Shown here: positions 22,107-35,000 of the stretch, piece by piece
How the letters are laid out: every line of letters starts with the position of its first letter
Numbering within the stretch: position 1 is the stretch's first letter
Source of the DNA: Styela clava
Lineage: Eukaryota; Chordata; Ascidiacea; Stolidobranchia; Styelidae
Assembly: GCF_964204865.1 (NCBI RefSeq)
Contig: NC_135254.1
Coordinates: 9,429,001 to 9,493,000, forward strand
DNA length: 64,000 nt
Direction: 5' to 3'
The notes under the pieces: generated by a model
Seen by the model: the letters and a program-made list of their open reading frames with translations, nothing else
What the model was told of the DNA's origin: nothing
Databases searched by the model: none
Translations under genes and position numbers: made by a program

Positions 22107-22150
22107 TATTAATTTATGTTGAATTCTGACTACACAAATTCTGCTCTTGA

Positions 22151-24820
22151 TAAAAAAAAAGGATTGACATTGAGGTTGTAATCTTGAACATTTCGGCGGA
22201 AAGCTCAAATCTTGATAAATCTCTCTTTTTTTCCTCTAAGTATATATGCTTCTGTTAAGAAAAACACAAATATATATCATAAATTCCATAATTGAGTATT
22301 TCTGATACTTGCCTACTTTTAATTGCTGAGTAATAAACTAGGTCAGGTCTTGATTTTCGGAAGATTCACTGTTAAGCGTACTTTAATGACTGGCGATTTT
22401 ATCATGAAATGACAAGTATAAACAACTTCGCTGTATTTTTGGGCGGCAACGTTTCTGCTAATCGAACGATTATATGAGATTATTCAAGTATTAAAAGAAT
22501 GCGGCCGCAGGCAATGATAATGTTAAAATCCTTTCATATATCAGCGTGTTAAAAAAGTAACACAAAATTTAATCCTAAAAAGTTGAGAAAAACGCAAATT
22601 ATTTTGTCATTGCAACAAATCACGTCACAGATATCGATTCCAACTAAACTCTTAACATAGGAATCTATAGCATCCTATTTGACGTTCAGTACACTCAGTT
22701 TTAAAATCTTCTCTTTCACGCCTGGTTACTATAGTTACCATACGCTTTCACTTTGCAAGCATGATTTCATTTTCACCTCATGCTTCCACAGTCTGTTGCT
22801 GATGTTTATTCCATGCCCTCAATAGAGATAATCCAGACAGACGGAAGCAGAGTTGTGAAATTTTTGAAAAAATGTGCAGAGCACATCCGTCGCGAATCGA
22901 CAAGATCATCTAGTCAACTTCAAACTCGGGTTGATTACAACCTTCAATTTACTTGGAGTGAAGATTCCACTTTTTACACACAACGAAAGATATCTACTTG
23001 TTTCCATACCAGATAAATATATTAAATCACCAAAGTACACGCTAACGATCGCAAAATTTAGTTTTATTTGAAGGCAGTCATGTTTTTCTTTTAAGGCGCC
23101 GTGAGTTGTTTTCCTTCTAATTTGGCGCCGCACGAACAAAAAGTTTGGAAACCGCTTCACTAATATATTGCAATACGCATATCAATTATAAAAGAAAGAG
23201 AGTAAATTGTATAAGAATAATTATTTATTATTAGTGTTAAAAACATAATAATATAATACAGATTTATTATAATGTTTTTACACATTAGTGTTCTGTAACC
23301 GGAACTCCAGAATCCAAATCACATACATGCGGGTAACACACCAATGGTCGATATTAAGAATTTTCTACAGCATTTTATGATATAGGATTTCATATTTAGG
23401 TGTTATATTGTTTCAATGAAAACGAAACTGTTGATTATGATGATTCACGAAGTCACGAGGATAGTCGATGCTGTGAACACGTGAGAAGGTAAAATAGGAA
23501 TGAAATATAAAATGGCGATTTCGATACCCGGACGTTTAGAGATTCTCCTATTTCTGATTCTACTTCAGAATTTTGAAAATCCTTTGAGAAGCACATTGTA
23601 AATTAAGGTCTGGTTTCAGCTTGATTCTAATCCCACTCTGGCAACCAGATTGTCTGAGTTGTCAAAACGTGCGCGTCAAGTTCTTCTATCGTAAATTGTT
23701 TTTAATACAACGACAATTTAACGCACAATTTACCAGTAGTTGTTAAAAAATATAGAAAATGATACTGCAAATTTGATGCCAATTTAAACAAATGTTTGAA
23801 CAAGCTAATCTTACCGTAATGGCAGCGCTTTATAATATGTTGTATATATATACAATTACATTGTCAACAATGTTTAAGGTCAAGCGGTCATATTTTGTAA
23901 TTAAGTTAAGTTCTTGAATTCGAAACTTAGTATTTTATGTTCCGGGCGGATTGGGGATTAAGTGTTTGGGCAAAACATTTTTTCGAAACACTTCTACTTT
24001 GAAAATTGAATTTAATTGAAGGTTAGATACGTGTACAGTCATACGATAAATTTGTTTCAATAAATTCGGAAACAAGATTTCAGTATGGAAATTTATAATC
24101 AAGTAAAGTAATTGAAACTTATAGCATTGTTCTCCCCATTGAATAATATTTGATATATTGCATGTACAGTACGATCTTTGTTTTGGTAACGATCCCTACT
24201 CTATAGAAGCTATTCAATGGTCCGGCAACTTTAGCGCGAAAGCACAGTCCAAGTAAGAAATCGTTGCGCGATGATCGATAAATCTAAAGTCTCTGTCAAG
24301 TGCCAATTTTATGATGTGATTCGTAATGTAACGATGATTACTACGGGAATGATTCCAGTAGCAAAGATGGCGATTGCTATACTTCCCTTCACAATTCGAA
24401 ACACCTCACAATTTATATCCCGGTTGTATCGATGAGTGATATTCATTCATCCGTGTTTATTCGATTTTGGGGTAAAAGCAAACAATGGTAGTAATTTGGA
24501 ATGTCTGGATCTTGATGGCGTTTCTTCTGCTACAAATAGAAACTCAGGCTGCTATAGCCTACTCATATTATTTTTAATCCCAATGTTTATATATAAAAGA
24601 GGTTTGGAACATGCTTCACTACTATCTCTTCCAAAGAAAACTATACCTTTGTTGAACAGATCATTGTCGCTGTTCTATGGATGTAGCATCGGACATCAGT
24701 ACATTCTTGATGTTTTTTATTGTTAGGCAAATAACGATGTATAACTTGAATATTTTAGTCAATAAAAGTTCTGTTCACTTATGCTCTTAGTATTAACAAG
24801 ACAATTTCATGCCATAGAGT
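22151..24820. other. Intergenic; truncated hAT end near 23160
   Basis: No gene recognised. Around 23094-23160 the sequence 'ggcgccgtgagttg', 'tttggcgccgcacg' and 'aagtttggaaaccgcttcac' resembles one terminus of the hAT group with 'gcgccgc' next to 'aaactt'; no opposite end was found. The rest is AT-rich. Confidence 0.35.
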
Positions 24821-25000
24821 CAGTTGTGGGATTCAGCCGGTTCGCATCGGTTCTATAGAACCGTCTCACGGAATTTTATGAGATCAGCGAACCGGTTAGC
24901 ATTACTGCTTATTGTCAATGTTCTGTTTGTAACAGAACCGGCTGAATTATATGACTTTTGTGAAGGAACTGACTGACAAAAAATTTGAATCCCACCACTG
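24821..25000. mobile_element. 180-bp hAT MITE, TSD catagagt
   Basis: Ends CAGTTGTGGGATTCAGCCGG and, reversed, CAGTGGTGGGATTCAAATTT are flanked by a perfect 8-bp duplication catagagt (24813-24820 and 25001-25008). Repeated 'aaccgg' motifs fill the interior. No coding capacity. Confidence 0.9.
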
Positions 25001-25008
25001 CATAGAGT

Positions 25009-27067
25009 GTGCCATGTGGGAGTAAACGGTTACTGGAGCGATTTGATAACAGGAATTGAGCGTATTAGGTAAAAGATGAACCGGACACGAGTAAGAAGTA
25101 CACAACACCAAACCTCCAGTTATTCCTATCCTGCTAATCTGTGCGTTAGTTGCCTGGCATCACCTTCTCAAAAATCTCCCGACTTTCGCGGAGCACGAGT
25201 TCGTATCTTCGTAAAATAAAAATCGAGAACAGCCATGGCGTAGTCTGTCAAGCTGGCGGAATATAAAAACGTGTTCTCGTGAATAAAATGGAACAGCCAA
25301 ACTTTGGATAAGATATCTAATTTTATAGGATTTATAGAACAAGAGAGCTGTGCTCAAATATATGGAAACGTCACAAGGTGTCGCTATTATTTATTCTGAC
25401 ACATAAAAACGAATCTCTTGAAGTCCAAGTCCACAGAAATTTTTGAAATAAGTAAAAGTAATAGCCTTCTGGCAAAAAATCAATCTTTAACTACTGAAAA
25501 TTTCAAAGCAATTGGTCCAGTATTTGAAGAGAAAAGCGATTTCATCATGGCGAAAGAGAATAATAACAACGACAACAACAACATAATATTGAAACGATCG
25601 TTATGTACTCTGACGTGTCCAAAAATCAGGAATGAATAAAGGTAATAGGCTTCTAACAATCTTCAACCACTGTAAATTTTAAAGCGATAGGTTCAGTAAT
25701 TGAGGAGAAAGGCGATTTTTTCCATAACAAGAGAAGAAGAATTCTAACAACACAATACCAAAACGATCCACAGATTTATTTCGTGTCTAACAAGAAGAAG
25801 GAATACCAACTACAAAATATCAGATCGTATCCGAAAAAAAGGCATAGTGGGGTCGAAGGTCGGCGTAGATGTTCGCGGTGCTGTATAGATTTTCAAATTT
25901 ACGTTTTTTAGACTGTTCAGCTTTTGGGTGTCAGGGGGATGGATATATTTGATACAAATGTCTACAAATGATACAAAAAAAAAAAAAAAGTCTATACAAG
26001 TGTATGTAATTATTAGATAAATAATAATTGGAAAAACTTTTTTTACATCCTTCATCTTAAAAATATTTGTAATCTTATACGGTAAATGATGATTATGAAA
26101 AAAGGGAATTATGGAAAAAATGAACGGTGATGAATTCTTCCTTGGAACAACCATGAAAAACATATTTAACATATTAATAATGTACTGTTGGTAATTTTTT
26201 TGATATTATTCTATTTGTTATTTTTTAATATATATTATAGCCTATATTCTGTATATTTGATCAAACGCGGAAATTGCTGTTCGATTATTTGAGTTGCATG
26301 TTGCATGGGTGAACAGGCACATGCATTTCTGCTGTTTTAAACCTTACTAAAGGTTTTGCCTGTTGTCCCGTCCCGATTTTCCCCATTGTTCTGTGTGTTC
26401 ATCCTTATGTTTTGTGTGTTTGTTGTTTGTTTCGTGAATTTTTTTTTCAGGGAAGATCGAAATAAACTTATTATATTATTATAAAAGTTCAGTTTATGTC
26501 AAAATAAATTTGAATTTAATAGCACTAGGTTTATATCAAAATCGTCTGAGAAAAAACAAAATATATCAATAAGTGAGTTAGGCTAGTCTACTGGTACAAT
26601 GTCACAATATAACAGTACGAGTACCGGTAGGCTATTTAGGTGTTATGGCATCACTGCATTAAGCTCCGCACAATCTGTCAACATACAGATTTAATTGAGT
26701 TGATATTTTTCATAGAGAAGTGACAAGTTCGTTCATAAAAATTGCTTTAAAGTCTTTATGCTGGTATGATGCAATTGCTGAATTGAATGGTCACTATGGA
26801 ATTGATTCGGTATCTATGCAACTAGTGACAGAGTGAATTATGTACCGATATATTGAGAAGTGTATTTTTGACTGGTTTATTCGTCATGTATTCATGGAAT
26901 TTTTATTCAGCCTATCCATATATGGTTTGTATGAATACTTTACTGCCTTATACTTTACACATCAATAGTATTATAATATAAAATTGATGAGTTTTTCCAG
27001 TTTCAATTTCATACCGTATAGTCTGATAGTCTAGGTATAATTACTATCTGTACTGTAGTTACAAAAG
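25009..27067. other. Intergenic with two R1 copies
   Basis: R1 copies occur at about 25430-25620 and 25635-25720 (+), the second being a partial tandem copy ('aataggcttctaacaatctt', 'aattgaggagaaaggcgatt'). A 16-base A run lies near 25975. No gene is recognised; the sequence just upstream of POLE4 is AT-rich and no promoter motif is clear. Confidence 0.4.
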
Positions 27068-27403
27068 ATGAGTGAGGAAACTGTTGAAGTCAACGAATCC
27101 AATGATGACATTGAGAACACAAATGATCACACAGATCAAGACGGAGAAAAAAGTGAAAAACTTTGCAGACTTCCTATTGCTCGTATAAAAACTTTGATAA
27201 AAGCAGATCAAGATGTTAACATTGCTAGTCAAGAATCTGTTTTCTTAATAGCCAAAGCAACCGAACTTTTTATCGAACAATTATCGAGAGATGTTTATAG
27301 AGTAACACAAGGAAATAAAAGAAAAACAATTCAGAAGAAAGATTTGGATATGGTGCTGGAAATTAATGACGAACTGGCATTTTTAGAGGGAACATTGGAC
27401 TGA
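27068..27403 (+). CDS. POLE4: DNA polymerase epsilon subunit 4 (histone-fold)
   Basis: This 111-residue single-exon gene encodes the small histone-fold subunit of DNA polymerase epsilon, which pairs with POLE3 and binds DNA and histones at the replication fork. Residues 1-30 are acidic and low complexity, as in the vertebrate protein. The histone fold runs from about 34 to the end: RLPIARIKTLIKAD (34-47), the long central helix with QESVFLIAKATELFIE (55-70), KRKTIQKKDLD (84-94), and the family-typical end DELAFLEGTLD (101-111). Human POLE4 is 117 residues, so this is full length. The ATG at 27068 is the only one giving the whole domain. SPATA24 follows about 690 bp downstream on the same strand. 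No AATAAA is evident in the first 500 bases after the stop. Confidence 0.96.
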   Translation: MSEETVEVNESNDDIENTNDHTDQDGEKSEKLCRLPIARIKTLIKADQDVNIASQESVFLIAKATELFIEQLSRDVYRVTQGNKRKTIQKKDLDMVLEINDELAFLEGTLD

Positions 27404-28092
27404 TATGATTTTAGCAATCATATTGGAATGCAATACTTTATTTTGTACTCTAATAAGAAGTGTTCCTCATTTGGATTTTGCCTAAACTGCTCAATATGTC
27501 ATGAAAGTGTGGAATATGTGATAGGCACATTACATATCTGGTTTTACTGTGTATTTACTGATATAAGCTTGCATTTGTCATCCTTGCTTATAATTTGGGA
27601 AAATTAACTTGGAAATTGTACTACTGCATCTAATTAGACATCCCAAACATTCTAGTTTTTCCTTGAGCTTTTGTTCATTAGATATTTTTTTGATTTGGTA
27701 TTTCTTGTATCTATTTGAAGAAAGTTTAAAGTTACTTCTGTTAAAGCAAAATTGAATTTTTTTGCACAACATAATTGTTATACCATTTATTAGTAAGATT
27801 ATCTTAGTTGTGCATATAATGTATTAGCACCACTTGAACGAAACGAATCTAGTATGTCTAAGGTTGAGTTATTTTTTTATATTCTACCTATTTTGTAATA
27901 TGTTATATATTGTGACACTATCACTCTGAACATCAAAAACCTGAGATGGTGAGGTTTTACATTGAGACATGAGAGATCTCGTAGTATCAAAATATGCAGG
28001 GTCAATGGATATGATTCTGGCTACTGCACAAAATGAACTGCCATTTACACTTTTTTCTCTTTATTTCTATGGTTATATCATGATCTATTAGT
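27404..28092. other. POLE4-SPATA24 intergenic region
   Basis: AT-rich sequence containing the POLE4 3' end and presumably the SPATA24 promoter. No motif is clear enough to name. Confidence 0.4.
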
Positions 28093-30233
28093 ATGGATGA
28101 ATTATCAGATCATACATTAAAATTTTCCGGGAATATAAATACTACTCTTTCATCATCATTCTCATCTTCAATTGGCAAGACTGAATTAACAGATTCATCG
28201 ACAGCAAGTTGTTCATCGACTCATGATCTAGTAAGAGCGACATTGCAAGATGTGATTGGACTTCAACACAATGCAATAGAACAAATGTTAGAAACAAAAG
28301 AGAGACATAAACTTAACTATGTTATGAAAACAACTTATGACGAGGTAAAATTAGTGCGAGTAGCATCAAATAGTAGATTACCTAAATACCACCAAAATTC
28401 AGGTCCCAATCACTAATTATTTATTTTTAATATTCAGTTATTTTTTTTATTTATCGTAGTCTTAATTTGTTCATTTTAACTTGTTTTGTGTTTGGAAAAA
28501 TTTGAGAAGATTTGAATGTTTTAAGCTTTTATTGTGGGAAAACCTGATTTGGCCCAGACCCACCCAGACTCTGCGTCCAGTGGCCCCTAGGTAAATTAGT
28601 TCGAGGCCCCTGATGTACAGTGTAAAATGCATTAGGATATCCTAATATTTCATGATTTTTTTCTGATCCTTCTTGATGGCAAGCATGTAAGCACATAATT
28701 AATTTAATTGCTATAAAAAAGAATGCGTTTTTCAAACTCCTCCACATGGTTATTATGAAGCCCAGTCCTTCGAATTTTATCGTAAGCATGCCATCACATT
28801 GAAACGATTCAAGTAGTACCGTATATGTAATTATGTGGCATTGATTAAAATTTTGGCAATGTGTATGACTTGTTAGTTCCAGCTAATGTTTGATTTCAAA
28901 GTTTTCTTTAGTTATGAAGTCTTTCGTACACAGTTTTTCTAAACTTACAGGCTATCAAGCAATTTGAGGATGAACAACTTGAACATCGGAAAACAAAGTT
29001 ACTACTGGAGAAAGAGCAAGAAAAGTTGAGGTTTGCATTAGGAGAAATTGAAATACTTACAAAACATCTTGAGAGAGAAAAATCAGATCATGAGAATTTA
29101 ATCAAATCTGTCAAACAAAAGTGAGTTGTTGATATTATATGCATGTCATTGAGTGAATGTCTGGGTTAATACTTTTAGCTAGGGCTGGGCATATCGAATT
29201 GAATATTTCTATTGGATATTGATAGGGAAATTATGCGAATCGATTCAGAAAAAAATTTTGAATCACCGACATCTTGTTTTTTTTTGCCGTCAAAGGTTGA
29301 AAAAAATTTTTCAAAATTTTTGTTGAAACCATATTTAAAATTCACTTCTGACATACAACTGTTTTCTTTCTAATGAGATGTTGATGAAACAGATTTCTTT
29401 TATGTGAAACCACTCTGTGATCTGACTGTGTGATGAATTCTATGTTTTCAGTAATTTATGTGTCTGGAGGATCCATCACAATAAAAAAACACACATACAT
29501 TTGTATATTTTTTAAGATTTGGTTTGAAAAAATATCCAATTTGATTCCAAAATTTTGAGGTATTTGGAAATGCCCATCCCTAGCCATAGCTTGATTTGGC
29601 TAAAACTCGGATATACGCTTTATAAATGAGAGTATGTTTAATATATTTGATTTACATTAAAAGGTGGTATTCAATATTTACAACACTTTCATTAATTAGA
29701 TTTATGCTTGATTGTTTTTATTTCAAAATTTGCACATGATTCAAATTTTTACTCTTTTTTGTGAAACCATACTTATATCTGTTGTTATAAAAATGGAGCT
29801 TAATGTCATATGGCCACAATAGCCAATATTTATTGCCCTTCAATGTTTGAATATTTATTCTGGAAGGTGCTTTGAACTCTTGTGGTAATGGACAATTCAT
29901 TGCACTTGTTTTTGAACTTCTTATGTAATTAGCTATTTGTTTGTGGGGATTTAAGCATTGAAATATATTTTTGCTGGCAGAGCCAACAGAGAAACTCAAA
30001 GAAGTGATCTTTTATACGACAAATGTACGAAAAATGAAGAAATCATTCAAAGGCAAAAAGATGATATAACATTGAAAGAAAATGAGATTTCAAATTTGAA
30101 ACAGAGATTGAAGTCACAGTCAGCTTCACATAAACAGTTTATTCATGACATGGAAATTCAGAAAGTACAAGAAGAATATATGGCTCGTTCACTCAGTGAA
30201 AAGGATAAAAGGAAAAGGCGGGGTGTACCTTGA
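28093..30233 (+). CDS. SPATA24: Spermatogenesis-associated protein 24 homologue (3 exons)
   Basis: Exons are 28093-28344, 28951-29120 and 29981-30233, with GT-AG introns whose phases join cleanly, giving 224 residues (human about 205). Residues 1-40 are serine/threonine rich. From about 65 to 215 the protein is one long charged coiled coil. Diagnostic segments are KTKLLLEKEQEKLRFALGEI in exon 2, close to the vertebrate sequence at the same place, and DMEIQKVQEEYMARSLSEK in exon 3. Vertebrate SPATA24 is a coiled-coil protein implicated in spermiogenesis and reported to interact with TBP-like factor; its role here is inferred only. The exon 1 frame would run on to 28416 without splicing, but 28345 is a good donor and the conserved heptads continue only in exon 2. 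Intron 2 carries a MITE-like element. Candidate AATAAA at 30703-30708. Confidence 0.9.
29180..29582. mobile_element. MITE-like element in SPATA24 intron 2
   Basis: Ends TAGGGCTGGGCATATCGAAT and, reversed, TAGGGATGGGCATTTCCAAA are related to the 'agggatggcca' ends of the hAT at 19729-21730. The flanks cttttagc and gccatagc are only weakly alike, so the target duplication is uncertain. No coding capacity. Confidence 0.6.
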
Positions 30234-31732
30234 CAAACTTCTGTTTTTGGGTGAAAGACTCGGTCTGATGTTTAAAAATTGAGCTGTTTGGCATGAATGA
30301 TTTTGTTCCAATTAATATTGAAATCATCATTACAAAGTAGTTGATATTATAAATGAATCAATTCATGCTGGAAATCATAGATATTGACACTCAACATACG
30401 TGACTTGATGGCGTTTGTGCAGATGATTATGTGTCAAGTTACAGCTAGCCTAACATATTTAATTTTCCTTCAGTTTTGGTCATACTCTATTATTTTTAAG
30501 TTTTCCTAACCCCTAATCCTAATCGACGAAATTTACAGACTTCAGTTGGAACACACAACAATATTCTCACAAGTAGAACATTATCATTCGGAATTCTCCA
30601 CATTTTGTGAAAAAATGGTGTATCATGTAGGAATTGTAGATTTGTTTTCTTATACTTTATTTCTTCATATCAACAGAATTATATATGTTGGAAAGTTAAC
30701 TAAATAAAATTACTGTAGAATAATTTACAATTATTGTTGTATATATACTTAATATATCAAGAGTAATAAATTCTATATTTCTTATAAATCTGTGTTGTGT
30801 TTCCTGTTAGTAAGTCGACAATAAAATGGGGTTAACTGAAAATATTTGGTTATACTTCATTTAAGCTTATTCTAACTTACACCTACCTGATCAAGCTAGA
30901 TTATGCTCTAGCAAAATAAAGCTTGACCAGACTTGTGTCTGTGAATCTCGAACCAAAAAGTTTTGAAAAATTATATGTTGGTAATGTTATCATTCTCTGT
31001 GGTAATAATATCATCAAGGTGAAAAAGTCGCTGCAGCAAGCGGACGAGTGAATTGAGTTACGGACGTAAAACAACGAGGCGAATATGTGAAATATACGGA
31101 TGGACAACGCTAATTTTTTTAGTGAAATATGCAAAAGAATAGATAAAAATACGCTTTCTCGCAATTTCTTCCATATTTAGATACTAAAAATGGACATAAG
31201 TTGGTCAGTTAGTTACATCGAAAAGTTTTTTTTTTTAACAAATCATAATAATAAGCAACGAGAATACAAACGACTTGAATTTAACAAAGCGATCCACACG
31301 TTAGGACTGGGTCGTCAGCAAGGGATCACCAGTGAACGAATCTTTTCGTATGAAATGTGCAACTGAAATGAACCGAAGACGAGCGACAACACATGCGGCG
31401 CAGTTCTCGCAACTGATGATTCCAATCCAAGACGAACTTGTGGAACTTTTTTACAATCAATGGCATAAAACTTGAGGTTTATTAGGAATAATTGCATGCT
31501 TTATTGCTGCCGTACTAATCAAATAGTAAGACATACTTCGGTAATATTTTTTACAGTATACCGTACCTGTATTTCTAATCATAATCGAAATGAATTTTGA
31601 TTGATTGAATTTCACTTTCAGACTTTTACGGTACCTGTACCGTACCCTACCCTATAGGCCTACGGTGCCGGTCCTCTAGGAGTTACTTTACTGTAGAAAG
31701 CTATGAATTTAGTTGGCCTATTTGTTTCAGTG
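30234..31732. other. Intergenic, nothing recognised
   Basis: It holds the SPATA24 3' region. Reading frames at 30901-31164 and 31315-31497 on the minus strand show no recognisable domain. Confidence 0.4.
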
Positions 31733-31741
31733 TATATTTAG

Positions 31742-32000
31742 ACCTAGGTAAAGCTAGCGGCCACTTACAGCGGACAGTTACCAATTTTTCCAAATTTGAA
31801 CCCGCCATGTTCAACGACAGTTGTCGCGAATTCACTTAATTGCGCCTACATGGATGCAAAAAATTAGGCGATTCTCCCTTTTAGAAACTGACGACAGACC
31901 TGAAACATAATAAAAAACAAAAATGATTGAAACAACACATTTTTTCCTCGATAAAATGAATTATTGCTCAGAAGCTCATTTATCGACAAAATCTAAAATT
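31742..32000 (+). repeat. Left terminal domain of the giant element
   Basis: It is unique, non-tandem sequence matching the reverse of about 44990-45247 with only scattered differences (for example 'cttacagcgg' against 'cttcgagcgg'). It contains 'gaacccgccatgttc' and 'taggcgcaattaagtg'-type segments in both ends. It probably includes the transposase binding site. Confidence 0.85.
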
Positions 32001-35000
32001 TAACTGAGTTGAAGCGTAATTTATGCAAGAAATAATTTTTTCTCATCCAATTCATTAATACAGTGAATTTGATGAAGATATATAAAACATATATTAAATT
32101 TTAAAACAATTCCACTATGCGGAAAGTTGGGAAATACCCCCCAATTAAAGGAAAATTTTTAAGAAATTGTCAATATAACTCAGTTAAAGCGTAATTTATG
32201 CAGGAAATAATATTTTCTCATCCAATTCATTAATACAGTGTATTTGGTGGACAAATATAAAATACATATTGAAATTTAAAAAAAATCCACCGTGCGGAAA
32301 GTAGAAAAATTCCCCCCTGTTTAAGAAAAAAATATAGGAAATCTCCAATTTAACTCAGTTTAAGCGTAATTTAGGTAAGAAGGAATTTTTTCTCATCCAA
32401 TTCATTAATGCAATGTGTTTGGTGGACAAATATAAAATAGATATCAAAATTTAAAAAAAATCCACCGTGCGGAAAGTAGGGAAAGTCCCCTCAATTTAAT
32501 GAAAATATTTAAGAAATCGTCTATCCAACTCAGTTAAAGCATAATTTATGCAAGAAAGAATATTTTCTCATCCAATTCATTAATACAATGTATTTGGTGG
32601 ACAGATATAAAATACATATTAAAATTTAAAAAAAATCCACCATGCGGAAAGTAGGGAAATTCGGTACTCTCGAAATATGGACACAAAGATGACGCACAAC
32701 CTGAATATAAAAGGTGTACCAGGATAGGTTCAGATTTAGAATCTAGATTGTACGCTTTTGGGAGCGCAGGGAATAACCCATTTATGCAAAAAATAATTTT
32801 TTCTCATCCAATTTATTAATACAGTGTATTTGATGGATATATATAAAATATATATAAAAATTTAAAAAAAATCCACCGTGCGGAAAGTAGGGAAATTTCC
32901 CTCAATTGAAGAAAAAAATATAAGAAATCGTTGATTTGACTCAGTTAAAGCGTAATTTAGGTAAGAAGGAGTTTTTTCTCATCCAATTCATTAATGCAGT
33001 GTTTTTGTTGGACAAATATAAATACATATTAAAATTTAAAAAAAATACACCGTGCGGAAAGTAGGGAAATTCCCCCCAATTGGAGAAAAAAATATAAGAA
33101 ATCGTCAATTTAACTCAGTTAAAGCATAATTTATGCAAGAAAGAATATTTTCTCCTCCAATTCATTGATACAGTGTATTTGGTGGACAAATATAAAATAC
33201 ATATCAAAATTTAAAAAAAATCCACCTTGCGGAAAGTAGGGAAATTCTCCCCAATTTGATGAAAATATTTGAGAAATCGTTTATTTACTTCAGTTAAAGC
33301 GCAATTCATTTAAGAAAGAATATTTTCTCATCCAATTCATTGATACAGTGTATTTGGTGGACAAATATAAAATACATATTAAAATTTAAAAAAAATCCAC
33401 CGTGCGGAAAGTAGGGAAATTCCCCCCAATTGAAGAAAAAAATATAAGAAATCGTTAATTTAACTCAATTAAAGCGTAATTTAGGTAAGAAGGAATTTTT
33501 TTTCATCCAATTCATTAATACAGTGTATTTGGTGGACGGATATAAAATACATATCAAAATATAAAAAAAATCCACGGTGCGGAAAGTAGGGAAATTCCCC
33601 CCAATTTGATGAAAATATTTGAGAAATTGTCTATTTAACTCAGTTAAAGCGTAATTTATCCAAGAAAGAATATTTTCTCATCCAATTCATTAATACGGTG
33701 TATTTGGTGGACAAATATAAAATACATATTAAAATTTAAAAAAAATCCACCGTGCGGAAAGTAGGGAAATTCCCCTCAATTGAAGAAAAAAAATATAAGA
33801 AATTGTCAATTTGACTCAGTTAAAGCGTAATTTAGGTAAGAAGGAATTTTTTCTCATCCAATTCATCAATGCAGTGTGTTTGGTGGACAAATATAAAATA
33901 GATATCAAAATTTTAAAAAAATCCACCGTGCGGAAAGTAGGGAAATTCCCACCAATTTGATGAAAATATTTGAGAAATCGTCTATTCAACTCAGTTAAAG
34001 CGTAATTTATTCAAGAAAGAATATTTTCTCATCCAATTCATCAATACGGTGTATTTGGTGGACAAATATAAAATACATATTAAAATTAAAAAAAAATCCA
34101 CCATGCGGAAAGTAGGGAAATTCCCCTCAATTTAATGAAAATATTTAAGAAATCGTCTATCCAACTCAGTTAAAAAATAATTTATGCAAGAAAGAATATT
34201 TTCTCATCCAGTTCATTAATACAGTGTATTTGGTGAACAAATATAAAATACATATTAATATTTAAAAAAAATCCACCGTGCGGAAAGTAGGGAAATTCCC
34301 CTCAATTGAAGAAAAAAATATAAGAAATCGTCAATTTGACTCAGTTAAAGCGTAATTTAGGTAAGAAGGAGTTTTTTCTCATCCAATTCATTAATGCAGT
34401 GTTTTTGGTGGACAAATATAAAATACCTATTAAAATTTTAAAAAAATCCACCGTGCGGAAAGTAGGGAAATTCCCCCCAATTGAAGAAAAAAATATAAGA
34501 AATCGTCAATTTAACTCAATTAAAGCGTAATTTAGGTGAGAAGGAATTTTTTCTCATCCAATTCATTAATGCAGTGTGTTTGGTGGACAAATATAAAATA
34601 CATATCAAAATTTAAAAAAAATCCACCGTGCGGAAAGTAGGGAATTCCCCCTCAATTAAAAAATATATATAGGAGATATCGTCTATTGGACTCAGTTAAA
34701 GTGTAATTTAGGTAAGAAGGAATTTTTTCTCATCCAATTCATTAATGCAGTGTGTTTGGTGGACAAATATAAAATACATATTAAAAGTTAAAAAAAATCC
34801 ACCATGCGGAAAGTAGGGAAATTCGGTACTCTCGAAATATGGACACAAAGATGACGCACAACCTGAATATAAAAGGTGTACCAGGATAGGTTCAGATTTA
34901 GAATCTAGATTGTACGCTTTGGGGAGCGCAGGGAATAATCCATTTATGCAGAAAATAATTTTTTCTCATCCAATTTATTAATACAGTGTATTTGGTGGAC

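Larger units (their letters stand above)
17395..22150 (-). repeat. Inverted duplication, arm 2 (ABCG2 block)
   Basis: This is the reverse-orientation counterpart of 5490-8385. The interval is larger because of a 2.0-kb hAT (19729-21730) and a 100-bp MITE (22007-22106), neither present in arm 1. Beyond the gene, matching landmarks include 'cttatgcgtagaaataaatt' (about 21968) against 5545-5520 reversed. The two arms are separated by about 9 kb. Confidence 0.85.

Noticed and set aside
22780-23016. 78-codon frame next to a hAT-like end as a gene
   Set aside because: No domain; overlaps other short frames and lies beside transposon debris.
24436-24726. 96-codon open frame as a small gene
   Set aside because: No recognisable domain, no coding-like conservation visible, AT-rich surroundings with no splice context.
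34336-34530. 64-codon reading frame in the left array
   Set aside because: It is made of the satellite monomer and recurs with breaks in neighbouring units; no domain.
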